DNA of 64,000 nt from an uncultured Prochlorococcus sp. (GTDB lineage Bacteria > Cyanobacteriota > Cyanobacteriia > PCC-6307 > Cyanobiaceae). Where the stretch lies: assembly GCA_902617605.1 (NCBI GenBank), contig CACMXO010000001.1:124001-188000 (forward strand). Reading direction: 5' to 3'. The notes beneath the pieces are model-generated. The model saw only the letters and a list, made by a program, of their open reading frames with translations, was not told the DNA's origin and did not search any database. This document shows, in pieces, positions 28,303 to 38,593 of this stretch (position 1 is the first letter of the stretch; each line of letters starts with the position of its first letter). The position numbers and the translations under genes were made by a program.

Positions 28303-29496
28303 TTAATTTGTCTTTATTGCCTCAGCTTGTTTTTTAGTCCAGGATGAAACACAAGGTATGCGCTTAAGATCACATCTATTGGAGTATTTTTTGGCAACTT
28401 CAACAACTTCTTCTAATAAGCCATTATCAAGAGTCGTTGGGTTTAAACCTAATTCTATAAAACATTTATTATCAACAATAAGATCATTTTCTACCGCTTC
28501 ATTCCTTGGATTTGGTAAATAATTAATATCAGCTCCTGTTAGAGAAGCAACTTTTTTAGCTAGTTCTCCAACTTGATGACTCTCAGTCATTTGATTAAAG
28601 ATTTTGACTCTCTCACCAGATTTTGGAGGATTTTCAAGAGCAAGTTGTACGCATTTTACAGAGTCTTTTATATGTATAAATGCTCTCGTTTGTCCGCCTG
28701 TCCCATGAACACTTAATGGATATCCAATTGCAGCTTGCATTAGAAATCTGTTTAAAACAGTTCCATAATCTCCGTCATAGTCAAATCGGTTTGTCAATCT
28801 AGGATCTTTTAAAGTTGCTTCTGTATTTGTTCCCCAAACAATGCCTTGGTGTAAATCAGTAATCCTTACAAGATCATTTTTGTTGTAGTAAAGAAATAAT
28901 AATTGATCTAAGGTTTTAGTCATATGGTAAACACTGCCTGGACTTGCAGGGTGTAATATTTCTTCTTCAAATCGGCTTCCATCTGGTTGTGGAACTTCAA
29001 CTTTTAGATAACCTTCTGGAATTGTTGCACCTCTATGTGATCCATATCCATAGACTCCCATTGTTCCTAAATGAACGACATGAATATCTAAATTACTCTC
29101 TACTATTGCAGCAAGAAGGTTGTGGGTGCCATTCACATTATTATCCACTGTATATCTTTTGGTAAAACTGGATTTCATCGAGTAAGGAGCTGCTCTTTGT
29201 TCTGCAAAATGGATCACGGAATCTGGTTTTTCATCAATTAGCAAATTGAGCAATTTTTGATATTGTTTGGAGATATCCATATTAAGAAATCTCATAGGCT
29301 TACCTCCAATCTCTTCCCATGCAGAAAGTCGTTCTGTTATGGAAGCAATTGGAGTTAAAGATTCTACCTCTAGATCAATATCAATTTTTCTACGACTTAA
29401 ATTGTCGACAATAATAACATCATGATTTTGCTCTGCTAAATTCACCGCACAAGGCCAACCGCAAAAACCATCTCCACCTAGAACAATAACTTTCAC
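28303..29496 (-). CDS. sqdB: UDP-sulfoquinovose synthase
   Basis: SqdB makes UDP-sulfoquinovose from UDP-glucose and sulfite. It is an extended short-chain dehydrogenase of 397 residues. The NAD loop is GGDGFCGWP at 8-16, and the catalytic Tyr-Lys pair is in YHMTK. A Thr within HLGTMGVYGYG completes the active site. It starts the sqdB-sqdX operon. The upstream gap of 169 bases (29497-29665) is AT-rich; it holds a TATATTATG-like element near 29520-29530 on this strand and nothing else I can support. Confidence 0.96.
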   Translation of the reverse strand: MKVIVLGGDGFCGWPCAVNLAEQNHDVIIVDNLSRRKIDIDLEVESLTPIASITERLSAWEEIGGKPMRFLNMDISKQYQKLLNLLIDEKPDSVIHFAEQRAAPYSMKSSFTKRYTVDNNVNGTHNLLAAIVESNLDIHVVHLGTMGVYGYGSHRGATIPEGYLKVEVPQPDGSRFEEEILHPASPGSVYHMTKTLDQLLFLYYNKNDLVRITDLHQGIVWGTNTEATLKDPRLTNRFDYDGDYGTVLNRFLMQAAIGYPLSVHGTGGQTRAFIHIKDSVKCVQLALENPPKSGERVKIFNQMTESHQVGELAKKVASLTGADINYLPNPRNEAVENDLIVDNKCFIELGLNPTTLDNGLLEEVVEVAKKYSNRCDLKRIPCVSSWTKKQAEAIKTN

Positions 29497-29665
29497 TCAG
29501 AACTCCAGAATTAAAAGATTCATAATATATTTATTAAATTACTACAGTGTGCTTCCACTTTGCGAAAAAACATTGTAAATAGTTTCAAATCTTTTTTCTT
29601 AATACGATCAATGAAAGCAAATAATAAATTTTTACTTTCTTTTTAAACTTTTTTAAATAAAAGAA

Positions 29666-30460
29666 TTAGATAGATATGTTTTTTTCCGGCGAACTTGATA
29701 CTGCAAGGTATTGTTTCTTAATTCTTCCTGCCAGAAAAGCTTGCCTGCCAGCTTTCACACTATAGTTTATCGCTTGAGCCATTAGAGGAGGATTTGCAGC
29801 TTGTGCTATTGCACTATTGATTAAGACACCATCAGCTCCAATTTCCATAGCTTGAGAAGCTTCACTAGGCACTCCAATACCTGCGTCAATTATTACTGGC
29901 ACTTTTGCATTCTCAATAATTATCCTTATATTTGATAAATTTAACAAACCTTGCCCGGAGCCTATGGGCGAGCCCAATGGCATTACAGTTGCACAACCTA
30001 TTTCTTCTAGTCTTTTTGCAAGAATAGGATCTGCATTGATATAAGGAAGTACAGCGAAACCCTTTTTTATTAAAATTTCGGCTGCTTTGAGAGTTTCTAT
30101 TGGATCTGGTAGCAAATACTTTTTGTCAGGAATAACTTCTAACTTCACAAAATTATTTTCTTCTTGACCAGATAATTTTGCAAGTTCTCTACCTAAAATT
30201 GCTATTCTGACTGCCTCTTCGGAATTAACGCAACCAGCTGTATTAGGAAGCATCCAGTATTTTTCCCAGTTGATCTTTTCTAGTAAATTTTCTCCGGTCT
30301 GATCATTTTTAATTCTTCTAACAGCGACTGTTATAATTTCCGTTTCAGAATTTGACAAACTTTCCACCATATCTTGAGTAGATTTGTATTTGCCAGTACC
30401 AACCATTAATCTACTGGAAAATTTTTTGCCACCAATTAGTAAAGAAGAAGAATTTTCCAT
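29666..30460 (-). CDS. thiG: thiazole synthase ThiG
   Basis: ThiG forms the thiazole phosphate ring of thiamine from deoxyxylulose 5-phosphate, a glycine-derived imine and ThiS thiocarboxylate. The Schiff-base lysine is K106 in VKLEVIPD. The phosphate-binding [12 protein letters not shown] and VIIDAGIG strands of the TIM barrel are present. At 264 residues the length is normal. The gene follows the TPR protein by 2 bases, with rplT and rpmI further upstream, so it may be read as a ribosomal operon tail. Confidence 0.96.
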   Translation of the reverse strand: MENSSSLLIGGKKFSSRLMVGTGKYKSTQDMVESLSNSETEIITVAVRRIKNDQTGENLLEKINWEKYWMLPNTAGCVNSEEAVRIAILGRELAKLSGQEENNFVKLEVIPDKKYLLPDPIETLKAAEILIKKGFAVLPYINADPILAKRLEEIGCATVMPLGSPIGSGQGLLNLSNIRIIIENAKVPVIIDAGIGVPSEASQAMEIGADGVLINSAIAQAANPPLMAQAINYSVKAGRQAFLAGRIKKQYLAVSSSPEKNISI

Positions 30461-30462
30461 AT

Positions 30463-31020
30463 TTAAAATCCCTTATCTTTAATACCTTTATAAGGTTTAT
30501 AATTGTTTCTTTTTTCTAACTCCTTACTTTTTTTAATTGCTGTTTTGTTTTTTGGATCTATCACCAAAACCTTTTGATAAGTTGCATATGCTAAATCGTA
30601 CTCAAGTAAACGCTGTTGTGCTGATGCGAGGTTATTTAGGGCTATAGGATATTCTGGAAGTGATTTTATTGCAGAGTTATAGTGTTTAATTGCTTTCTTA
30701 AATTCATTTTGAGCAGCATAAGAAAATCCTAAAGCATTATTTATTATCGCTTTGGCTTCATCTGGTTCATTTTCATAATTTTCAATTGCTTTTAAAAAAG
30801 TTTTAGTAGCTTCAGAATATAATCTTTTTTTTATCTGAATAGACCCAAATTCATATAATTCTGTAGCTTTAGTTAGTGAATCTAAACCTTTTTGCTCAAA
30901 TTTTACTAAATTTAATTCTTCACTTCTTGTTTTTAGAAATTGTCTGAATACAAAAATAGAAATTATTATTAATACAACAAAAAGAATAATTAAATAAGAT
31001 TGGAAGGAAGATATTTCCAT
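30463..31020 (-). CDS. membrane-anchored TPR protein
   Basis: A 185-residue protein with one N-terminal membrane segment (about residues 9-26) and then two to three tetratricopeptide repeats, seen as [40 protein letters not shown] and [18 protein letters not shown]. The C-terminus is basic. TPR domains bind other proteins; the partner is unknown. It lies between rplT and thiG on one strand, 2 bases before thiG. Confidence 0.85.
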   Translation of the reverse strand: MEISSFQSYLIILFVVLIIISIFVFRQFLKTRSEELNLVKFEQKGLDSLTKATELYEFGSIQIKKRLYSEATKTFLKAIENYENEPDEAKAIINNALGFSYAAQNEFKKAIKHYNSAIKSLPEYPIALNNLASAQQRLLEYDLAYATYQKVLVIDPKNKTAIKKSKELEKRNNYKPYKGIKDKGF

Positions 31021-31055
31021 TATTTATATTTATTTTTCTAGATTATATTCTTTTT

Positions 31056-31403
31056 TTACTTACCAATGGAAGAAACAATTTTTTCAAAACACTTAGGATC
31101 GTTTAAGGCTAATTGAGCAAGCATTTTTCTATTTAGAATAATTTCTGAATTTTTCATGCCATTTATTAACTTGCTGTAGTTTGTTCCATTTATCCTTGCA
31201 GATGCGTTAATTCTAGAAATCCAAAGTCTTCTAAAATCTCTTTTTCTTCTTCTTCTATCCCTATATGCATTACAAAGAGCTTTCATCACTCTTTGATTTG
31301 CTGTCCTGAAAAGATTTTTGTTGCCACCTCTAAAACCTTTTGCAAGATTTAAGATTTTGTTTCTTCTTTTTCTGGCTATGTTGCCTCTTTTTACGCGTGC
31401 CAT
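31056..31403 (-). CDS. rplT: 50S ribosomal protein L20
   Basis: L20 is an early-assembling 23S rRNA-binding protein that in many bacteria also represses its own operon. The 115 residues open with [16 protein letters not shown] and contain the family signature [16 protein letters not shown]. It lies 28 bases after rpmI. infC, usually first in this operon, is at 61148 instead. Confidence 0.98.
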   Translation of the reverse strand: MARVKRGNIARKRRNKILNLAKGFRGGNKNLFRTANQRVMKALCNAYRDRRRRKRDFRRLWISRINASARINGTNYSKLINGMKNSEIILNRKMLAQLALNDPKCFEKIVSSIGK

Positions 31404-31431
31404 GAATATCTAATAAAAATTGGTTAATGAT

Positions 31432-31629
31432 TTATGCGTATGGAATCATTAATCTTACATTATCAGCATCTCTTTCATCAACTACTGCTTTTGTTGATAG
31501 ATGTCTTTTTAATTTTGAGCTTTTATGATCAAGTAAATGATTGTGGAAAGCTCTTCTTCTCATGAATTTACCCGTCGCAGTAGCTTTAAATCTTTTGGCA
31601 GCTGATTTACGAGTTTTTAGTTTAGACAT
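31432..31629 (-). CDS. rpmI: 50S ribosomal protein L35
   Basis: A 65-residue basic ribosomal protein. [19 protein letters not shown] and [18 protein letters not shown] are typical. It is the first gene of the rpmI-rplT-TPR-thiG run and is divergent from the SpoIID gene across about 90 AT-rich bases. An L20-dependent leader is not recognisable in that short gap. Confidence 0.97.
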
Positions 31630-31720
31630 TTAAGTCAAATGTGTTTAATTAGGATAATCTAAACCTTTATACGCATTGGTGCAAATTAAAGTTTTTAATT
31701 GATTAAGAAATTTCTAACTT

Positions 31721-33259
31721 ATGAAACTTAAATTTGTCTTTTTGTACTTATTTTTAGGATGTATTTCTCTCTTTTTACCAAACATTAATTTTACTTCAAA
31801 TGTCAAAGGAGAAGAATTGCAAAAGGTTGAACTCAATAATGAAATAAAAAAAGGAAAATTTTTAATTGGTTTAAAGCAATATTTAGGCGGGGAGAATGAC
31901 AGTTTTTCAAAAAAAAAGAATATCAACTTTATCACTGATAAAGGTTTTTTAAATTTGATATCGTCGAACGGTATTAAACATAAATCAAAAGAGATTAATA
32001 TTAGTTGGGTTGATATACCCATAAAAAATCCAAAAACAATCGAAAGAATTGTTTTTGGTCCTTTTGCTAGCTATGAATCAGCAAAAAAACAAGCAAAGAA
32101 ACTTAAAGATAAAGGATTTAGGACGACTGTTGCCTACCCTAAAAATTGGGAAGTATGGATTCCATTTGAAGATGATCTTCCAGAGTTTGAATTAAAAAAT
32201 AAGATCTCTAGAAAAATAAAAAATTTTCAAATTACTCCTTTTCTTAGGAGTGAATATAGTCTTATGAAACTAGAAGGACCTATTTATATTTATGCTCAAG
32301 AGGACATAACAATAAATGGTGTAAATTTTGGCAAAAATTTTTATTTATTAAAAGATTTATATGGAACTTGGACATTAGTTCAAAAAATTGAATTTGATGA
32401 TTATTTGGCAGGTGTTTTGCCATATGAAATTGGACCGAATTCTCCTTTAGAAGCACTCAAAGCTCAAGCAGTTATTGCAAGAACTTGGGGAATATTTAAT
32501 TCTGATAGATTTAATATGGACAAATATCATTTATGTATCACTACTCAATGTCAAGTTTATAAACCTCCTAAAATTACAAATAAAAACGTTAAAAAAGCTG
32601 TAGAAGCAACTTCAAATTTAATTCTCACTTATAGAAATCAACCAATTAATGCTTTTTACCATGGTTCCAATGGTGGCGTATCTGCTACTGCAAGCGAGTC
32701 TTGGCAAATTCAAGATTATTCTTATTTCAATTCGATCATTGATGGTTCTAAATCATTAAATAAAATTTTTAAACTTCCAATTACAAATGAATCTGATTTA
32801 AATAATTTTTTAGATTTTGATAAAGAACAGTTTTATGGGAGTAATCATTCTCTTTTTCGATGGAATAAGAAAATTTCTAGTCTTGAAATTAAAGAAAAGT
32901 TAATTAAAAACAAACTCATAAATATTAATGACGATGTTTTGGATATAAATTCTATTGAACGTGGGTCAAGTGGCAGAGTGACAAAATTGGAAATACGAAC
33001 TGATAAAGTTAATAAATCTATTGTTCTAGTTAAAGATGATATTCGACGGGTATTAAATTTTATACCTAGTAATTTGTTTACTATTAATAAATTAAGTGAT
33101 GATTTATGGCTTTTTAGAGGAGGAGGCTTCGGCCATGGTGTAGGTTTATCACAGTCAGGAGCGATTGAAATGGCTAAATTAGGATTTTCTTATGAACAAA
33201 TATTGAATCATTACTATCAAAAAGCAAAACTGAAAAAATTTGAGATATTGTCTCAATGA
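31721..33259 (+). CDS. secreted SPOR-SpoIID/LytB domain protein
   Basis: A 512-residue protein with a probable signal peptide (hydrophobic residues about 4-20). A SPOR-like repeat follows around 107-145 (VFGPFASYESAKKQAKKLKD). The SpoIID domain starts at YLAGVLPYEI and includes LKAQAVIARTW, NAFYHGSNGGVS, and the closing GGGFGHGVGLSQSGAIEMA. SpoIID enzymes cleave peptidoglycan glycan strands lacking stem peptides, and SPOR domains bind such strands. A cell-wall remodelling role is therefore likely. The GT2 gene follows after 26 bases. Confidence 0.9.
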   Translation: MKLKFVFLYLFLGCISLFLPNINFTSNVKGEELQKVELNNEIKKGKFLIGLKQYLGGENDSFSKKKNINFITDKGFLNLISSNGIKHKSKEINISWVDIPIKNPKTIERIVFGPFASYESAKKQAKKLKDKGFRTTVAYPKNWEVWIPFEDDLPEFELKNKISRKIKNFQITPFLRSEYSLMKLEGPIYIYAQEDITINGVNFGKNFYLLKDLYGTWTLVQKIEFDDYLAGVLPYEIGPNSPLEALKAQAVIARTWGIFNSDRFNMDKYHLCITTQCQVYKPPKITNKNVKKAVEATSNLILTYRNQPINAFYHGSNGGVSATASESWQIQDYSYFNSIIDGSKSLNKIFKLPITNESDLNNFLDFDKEQFYGSNHSLFRWNKKISSLEIKEKLIKNKLININDDVLDINSIERGSSGRVTKLEIRTDKVNKSIVLVKDDIRRVLNFIPSNLFTINKLSDDLWLFRGGGFGHGVGLSQSGAIEMAKLGFSYEQILNHYYQKAKLKKFEILSQ

Positions 33260-33285
33260 AAGTTAAGTAATTAAAATTTACTTTT

Positions 33286-34587
33286 ATGAGTAAGGGTTTT
33301 TATAAAAATCGAAGATTGAAGTCGTTTATATTTCTTAGTGCTTGTTTTTTTATAGCTTTTATTCCTCATGCTTTCAATATCGAAAATTTCTTTTACATTA
33401 TATTGACTCTTTCTTTTGTGATTGTTTTTTACGGTTTAATAGTTATCTCTAGAAATGTCAAAAGAAACAACGTTGTAAACATTGTAAGGAAAAGAATTAG
33501 TAATAAAGAGTTACCTGTGCTTGATATTTTAGTCGCTGCTAGAGATGAAGAGAATGTCATAGCAAGATTAGTTGAAAGATTATTTAGTTTAGATTATCCA
33601 ACAAATAAATTAAATATTTACATAATCGATGATGGTAGCTCTGATAAGACGCCTTTAATTTTAGATCGATTAGCTAGACAATATGACAAGCTAAAAGTCA
33701 TCAGTCGTTCTCCAAATGCAGGAGGAGGAAAGTCAGGAGCTTTGAATTATGCCTTGAAGTTTACTCATGGTGAATGGTTATTAGTTTTGGATGCTGATGC
33801 TGAATTAAAACAAGATTCCTTGATAAGGTTATTTAGTTTTGTAGAAGAGGGTGATTGGTCTGCAGTTCAACTAAGAAAATCAGTAACAAATGTAAGTAAG
33901 AATTTTTTAACTTCTTGTCAGTCAATGGAAATGGCTATGGACGCAATCTTTCAATATGGAAGATTATCAGTTGCTGGAGTTTCTGAATTAAGGGGAAATG
34001 GCCAATTAATTAATAAAGAAACATTATTGGCATGTGGTTCTTTTAATGAAGATACAGTTACAGATGATCTTGATTTGAGTTTAAGATTATTACTATCAAA
34101 ATCTAAAATTGGAATCTTGTGGGATCCTCCAGTAATGGAGGAAGCAGTTGAGAATTTAAATGCTTTATTAGCGCAAAGGCAAAGATGGGCAGAGGGGGGT
34201 TTGCAAAGATTCTTTGATTATGGAGATCAATTATTTACTAAAAAGATTGATTATTTGCAAAAATTTGATTTAACTTACTTCTTTATCTTGCAATATGCAC
34301 TACCAATAATTTCTATTTTTGATTTATTTTTCAGTATTGCTTTGTTAGATTCACCAATTTACTGGCCTATTTCATTTACTGCTTTTATGTTATCTGGAAT
34401 TGCTTTTTGGTACGGTTCTTCTTGTAAAAGCGAAGTACCAGTATTGCATAAAAGCAATTTTTTGATGGTATTTGTCTCCGTTTTTTACTTATCACATTGG
34501 TTTTTAGTAATCCCTTGGGTAACAATAAAGATGTCTATTTTTCCCAAAAAGATACTTTGGCGAAAAACTATTCACACTGGAGATTAA
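33286..34587 (+). CDS. membrane GT2 glycosyltransferase, candidate glucosyldiacylglycerol synthase
   Basis: A processive-type GT2 enzyme of 433 residues. Two N-terminal membrane segments (about 13-28 and 36-56) are followed by the catalytic domain with D115-D116 in DDGSSD, the D169-A-D171 pair, the TDDLD acid and the QRQRW motif, then three or so C-terminal membrane segments. This layout matches the cyanobacterial enzyme that makes monoglucosyldiacylglycerol (MgdA, sll1377 type), but polysaccharide synthases share it. It ends 1 base before the convergent dnaX stop. Confidence 0.85.
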   Translation: MSKGFYKNRRLKSFIFLSACFFIAFIPHAFNIENFFYIILTLSFVIVFYGLIVISRNVKRNNVVNIVRKRISNKELPVLDILVAARDEENVIARLVERLFSLDYPTNKLNIYIIDDGSSDKTPLILDRLARQYDKLKVISRSPNAGGGKSGALNYALKFTHGEWLLVLDADAELKQDSLIRLFSFVEEGDWSAVQLRKSVTNVSKNFLTSCQSMEMAMDAIFQYGRLSVAGVSELRGNGQLINKETLLACGSFNEDTVTDDLDLSLRLLLSKSKIGILWDPPVMEEAVENLNALLAQRQRWAEGGLQRFFDYGDQLFTKKIDYLQKFDLTYFFILQYALPIISIFDLFFSIALLDSPIYWPISFTAFMLSGIAFWYGSSCKSEVPVLHKSNFLMVFVSVFYLSHWFLVIPWVTIKMSIFPKKILWRKTIHTGD

Positions 34588-34588
34588 T

Positions 34589-36352
34589 TTATTCATCAAA
34601 GTCTATAATTTCTCCATTAAAAAAATTTGCTAAGTTTTTTGAGCTATCATCATAAGTCTCCTCGTTAGATATTTTTGGTGATGAATTAGTTTTTGGTTCT
34701 ATTTTTTGTAATGGTCGAAAATTATTTACTTCATTTTGGGTCATTTTTGGAGTATTTGTTTGGTTACTTTTATTTAAATTTTTGGTTGAGAAATTAAGTA
34801 TTATCTGATCTCCAAATATCTGTTTTACAGTATTTTCAATTATAACTTTTCTGCTTTTAATCATATTTTCCCAGTTTGGAGATAATGCAATTGTTATTTT
34901 CTCCGAATCAAAACTTTCAAGTTCGGCTTGTTGTGTAAGTAACATTCTTGTTGATGGCAACTCTACTTTAGAAAGAATTAATTCCCATTTATCTTTTAAA
35001 TTATTTGATCCAGGATTATTTTGGTTATTGTCAGAAATATTTTCAATACTTTTTTTTTCAATATCTGCAGATTTTTCTAATTTTTCGTCTTTTTTTTCGA
35101 TCAATTCATCGCGAGCTATCTCCTCTTTGATACTTGGTTTTTGACTTTCATTAGAAATATTTTCTTTATTAAAAAGTTCAATGTTTTTTCTACTTTCATG
35201 ATTCTCTTTAGTCGTATTATTTTTACTTTCTTGCTTATTTTTAAAACTATTTATCTCTTGATTACCTAGAAGCCCAGTTAAATGTATTTCAAACCAAAGC
35301 CTTGGATTATCACTTGATTTGATTTGATATTCAATATTTCTCAGATTATTATGCCAATTAATTATTGTTGATTTATTTATTGTGTTTGAGATTTTATCCA
35401 ATTCATCTTGAAATTCATCAGACGTATAATAAAGATCTGAATATTTATTATTTGTAGTGTGTAATAGTAGATCTCTTGTTATATTTAATAATCCAATAAT
35501 TATTTGAAGAGGTTCGTTTCCTGCATCATATAGTTTGTTGCAGGTGATAATTAATGACTCTGGATTATTCTCAACTAATGATTTAATCAGATTTGTTAAT
35601 TCACTTTCAGATACTTCTCCTAGGAGGTTTTGGATATTATTAATTGTTATTCCTTCTGGTAAAAGATTCAATTGTTCAAGGAGGCTTTGCGCATCTCTCA
35701 TCCCTCCATTAGATCTTTTTGCAATCATTTTTAAGGCCTGCACTTCATACTCAATGGATTCTTTTTTGGCGATTTCTGATAAATGTTGAAAAATATCACT
35801 TGGGCTTATTCTTCTAAAATCAAATTTTTGGCATCTACTTTTTATTGTATTTAATACTCTCTCAGGATTTGTTGTCGCAAGGATAAATACAACTCTTGAG
35901 GGCGGTTCTTCAATAGTTTTTAGTAAAGCATTTGAAGCTGCCGTTGAAAGCATATGACATTCATCAATAACATATACTTTCCATCTCGCTTGAGTTGGTG
36001 CAAATCTCGCTCTTTCTATAATTTCTCTGATATTTTCTACTCCCGTATTTGATGCTGCATCAATCTCGATAATATCAAGAGCGCTCCCATCTGTAATTTG
36101 ACTACATAAGTCACATTTACAACAAGGAGTTATCGTAGGTTGGTCGAATGCCTGGCAATTTAGAGATTTTGCAAATATTCTTGCACTTGATGTTTTTCCA
36201 GTCCCTCTTGGACCATTAAAAAGATATGCAGGAGCAATTTTTTTTGTTAAAAGTGCTTGTTTGAGAGTAATGGATATAAATTTTTGTCCAACCAGTTCGT
36301 CTAAGTTGTTTGGTCTATATTTTTGATGAAAAGGCTTATGTATATTTGGCAT
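34589..36352 (-). CDS. dnaX: DNA polymerase III tau/gamma subunit
   Basis: DnaX is the clamp-loader ATPase and, as tau, ties the polymerases to DnaB. The 587 residues have Walker A GPRGTGKT at 47-54, a zinc module with clustered cysteines (CC-x-C-x2-C, about 75-80), the DECHML Walker B and the SRC sensor. A Lys/Asn/Glu-rich linker lies at about 370-450, followed by a tau-specific domain. Two poly-A runs in the linker could allow slippage to a gamma-length product of about 434 residues. It is convergent with the GT2 gene. Confidence 0.95.
   Translation of the reverse strand: MPNIHKPFHQKYRPNNLDELVGQKFISITLKQALLTKKIAPAYLFNGPRGTGKTSSARIFAKSLNCQAFDQPTITPCCKCDLCSQITDGSALDIIEIDAASNTGVENIREIIERARFAPTQARWKVYVIDECHMLSTAASNALLKTIEEPPSRVVFILATTNPERVLNTIKSRCQKFDFRRISPSDIFQHLSEIAKKESIEYEVQALKMIAKRSNGGMRDAQSLLEQLNLLPEGITINNIQNLLGEVSESELTNLIKSLVENNPESLIITCNKLYDAGNEPLQIIIGLLNITRDLLLHTTNNKYSDLYYTSDEFQDELDKISNTINKSTIINWHNNLRNIEYQIKSSDNPRLWFEIHLTGLLGNQEINSFKNKQESKNNTTKENHESRKNIELFNKENISNESQKPSIKEEIARDELIEKKDEKLEKSADIEKKSIENISDNNQNNPGSNNLKDKWELILSKVELPSTRMLLTQQAELESFDSEKITIALSPNWENMIKSRKVIIENTVKQIFGDQIILNFSTKNLNKSNQTNTPKMTQNEVNNFRPLQKIEPKTNSSPKISNEETYDDSSKNLANFFNGEIIDFDE
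35050..35097 (-). other. A9 and A8 runs in the dnaX linker, candidate slippage sites
   Basis: On the coding strand nine A residues (35050-35058) and eight A residues (35090-35097) occur within the linker codons, each as GAA AAA AAA. Shifting the frame by one base in either direction at either run meets a stop within about 20 codons. The product would be near the gamma length of other DnaX proteins. Slippage itself is not shown by the sequence. Confidence 0.4.
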
Positions 36353-36409
36353 TTATTTTTCATTAATTAGAAAAATTCGGGATTCAATTAAAAAAATTAA
36401 ACTCTAATT

Positions 36410-37777
36410 TTATGCAGACTCTTTAATGATTCTTTTTGATCCTGAAGGTAGTTTAACAATTTTAGATGAGAACAAATTATCTACCATTTTTTTTGTAATT
36501 GTGAATTCTTTTACATTTTCTTCAGAAGGCAAAGTGTACATTATGTCTAGCATTAGCTCTTCAATTATTGATCTTAATGCTCTTGCACCTGTTTTTCTTT
36601 TATATGCTTCATTTGCTATCGCTTCAACAGAATCAGGCTCAAATGATAATTCAACATTATCCATACTCAGCAAAGTTTTGAATTGCTTTACTAATGCATC
36701 TCTTGGTTGAGTCAAAATAGATTCTAAAGTTTCTTTGGTAAGACGATCTAATACAGCACAAACCGGAATTCTTCCAATAAATTCTGGAATTAGGCCATAT
36801 TTCACTAAGTCATCTAATTCTAAATTTTTCAAGGAATCTCTTGGATCTACTATTTTTTTTGTATCAACTTTGTTTTGATCTGAATTGGTTGTAAACCCTA
36901 TAGAGTGTTTACCCATACGCTTTTGAACGATATCCTCTAAACCTATAAAAGCTCCCCCGCAAATAAATAATATTTGACTTGTATCAATTTGGATGCAGTC
37001 ATGATAAGGATGTTTTCTTCCCCCTTGTGGCGGTACATTGGCAATTGTCCCTTCAAGCATTTTTAATAATGCTTGCTGTACTCCTTCACCAGAGACATCT
37101 CTTGTAATTGAAGGATTCTCACTTTTTCTTGCAATTTTATCTATTTCATCAATATAAATAATTCCTTTTTGAGCTAGTTCTACATTCATTTCTGATTTCT
37201 GCAGAAGTCTTAAAAGTATGTTTTCAACATCCTCCCCAACATATCCAGCTTCTGTTAAAGTCGTTGCATCAGCTACTGCAAAAGGAACATCCAGAAACTC
37301 TGCTAAAGTTTGCGCCAACAATGTTTTTCCACTTCCAGTAGGGCCGATTAGTAAAATGTTTGATTTTTGTAATTTAGTTGCTTGTGAATCTGCTGCATTG
37401 TTATTTTTACTATCTTCTTTAACTTTCCAAGCTAATCGCTTGTAGTGGTTATATACGGCTACTGATAATATTTTTTTTGCAGATTCTTGTCCAACAACTT
37501 GATTATCTAGAAAACTTTTAATTTCTAATGGCTTAGGAATTGAAGTTAATTCTAAAGGAACAGATTTTTTTGGATTATCAGTTGGTAATTTCTTTTTTAC
37601 TTGCGGAGAGTTGTTTGTGTTCGCTTGATTATCAAGTAGTTCTTCATCGAGAATTTCATTACAAAGATCTATGCACTCATCACAGATATAAACCCCAGGA
37701 CCAGCTATAAGCTTTCTAACTTGGTCTTGTGATTTACCGCAAAATGAACATTTAAGATGGGCGTCGAATTTAGCCAT
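36410..37777 (-). CDS. clpX: ATP-dependent Clp protease ATP-binding subunit ClpX
   Basis: ClpX unfolds tagged substrates and feeds them to ClpP. The 455-residue protein has the N-terminal C4 zinc domain (C10, C13, C32, C35), Walker A GPTGSGKT, Walker [12 protein letters not shown], the pore-loop region and the [11 protein letters not shown]-containing AAA core. Lengths and motifs are standard. clpP is 106 bases upstream, with tig beyond it, giving the common tig-clpP-clpX order. Confidence 0.97.
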   Translation of the reverse strand: MAKFDAHLKCSFCGKSQDQVRKLIAGPGVYICDECIDLCNEILDEELLDNQANTNNSPQVKKKLPTDNPKKSVPLELTSIPKPLEIKSFLDNQVVGQESAKKILSVAVYNHYKRLAWKVKEDSKNNNAADSQATKLQKSNILLIGPTGSGKTLLAQTLAEFLDVPFAVADATTLTEAGYVGEDVENILLRLLQKSEMNVELAQKGIIYIDEIDKIARKSENPSITRDVSGEGVQQALLKMLEGTIANVPPQGGRKHPYHDCIQIDTSQILFICGGAFIGLEDIVQKRMGKHSIGFTTNSDQNKVDTKKIVDPRDSLKNLELDDLVKYGLIPEFIGRIPVCAVLDRLTKETLESILTQPRDALVKQFKTLLSMDNVELSFEPDSVEAIANEAYKRKTGARALRSIIEELMLDIMYTLPSEENVKEFTITKKMVDNLFSSKIVKLPSGSKRIIKESA

Positions 37778-37883
37778 CGATTATAAGTACTTAAAAGTGA
37801 AAGGTGTTAAGTATTCCCTATTCACTAGGATTGCTTATAAATATCGATTCGTCATCATATTCTTAAAAAATCAGTATTCCTTG

Positions 37884-38528
37884 TCACTTTTTGATAACTT
37901 TATCAATTAATCCATATTCGACTGCTTCAGAGGGAGATAAAAAGTAATCTCTTTCTGTATCTATATTAATTTTTTCTAAAGGTTGACCAGTATGTTCTGC
38001 TAAGAGCGAATTTAATGTTTTCTTGAGAAAAAGTATTTCTTTAGCTTGTATTTCAATCTCTACTGCTTGACCTTGTGCACCTCCCAGAGGTTGATGAATC
38101 ATAATCCTAGAATTAGGTAAAGCCAATCTTTTCCCCTTTGCTCCTCCAGAAAGTAGAAATGCTCCCATACTTGCCGCGACTCCAAAGCATATTGTCACTA
38201 CATCAGGGGATATTTGTTGCATAGTATCGTATATGGCCATTCCTGCAGTTACTGAGCCTCCAGGAGAATTGATATATATTTGGATGTCTTTTTCGGGATC
38301 TTCCGCTTCAAGAAATAATAATTGTGCAACAAGTGAATCAGATACTTGATCATTAATTCCAGTACCTAAAAAAATTATTCTTTCCCTCAGTAGTCTTGAA
38401 TAAATATCAAAAGCTCTTTCTCCTCTACCTGATTGTTCTATAACAGTAGGAACAGCAGCAATAGTTTTATTATTACTTTCGTAAGAACTTATTGAGCTTT
38501 GGATTAAATGTTTTTTTTCTGAGTTCAC
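37884..38528 (-). CDS. clpP: ATP-dependent Clp protease proteolytic subunit ClpP
   Basis: A serine protease that forms tetradecamers. The catalytic triad is visible: S120 in [10 protein letters not shown]145 in MIHQPLGG and D194 in ERDYFLS. At 214 residues it includes a somewhat longer N-terminal segment than the mature enzyme. Cyanobacteria have several ClpP and ClpR paralogues; this one, next to clpX and tig, has an intact active site. It lies 65 bases downstream of tig. Confidence 0.96.
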   Translation of the reverse strand: MNSEKKHLIQSSISSYESNNKTIAAVPTVIEQSGRGERAFDIYSRLLRERIIFLGTGINDQVSDSLVAQLLFLEAEDPEKDIQIYINSPGGSVTAGMAIYDTMQQISPDVVTICFGVAASMGAFLLSGGAKGKRLALPNSRIMIHQPLGGAQGQAVEIEIQAKEILFLKKTLNSLLAEHTGQPLEKINIDTERDYFLSPSEAVEYGLIDKVIKK

Positions 38529-38593
38529 AAATTAGTTTTCGTCTTATAAATAATTTAAGGGGTTTTTGTTTAATTAGTAGGAAATTTCATAAA

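Noticed and set aside
29497-29665. Small RNA or ORF in the sqdB-thiG gap
   Set aside because: Only frames under 20 codons and no recognisable RNA motif; very AT-rich sequence of this length is expected.
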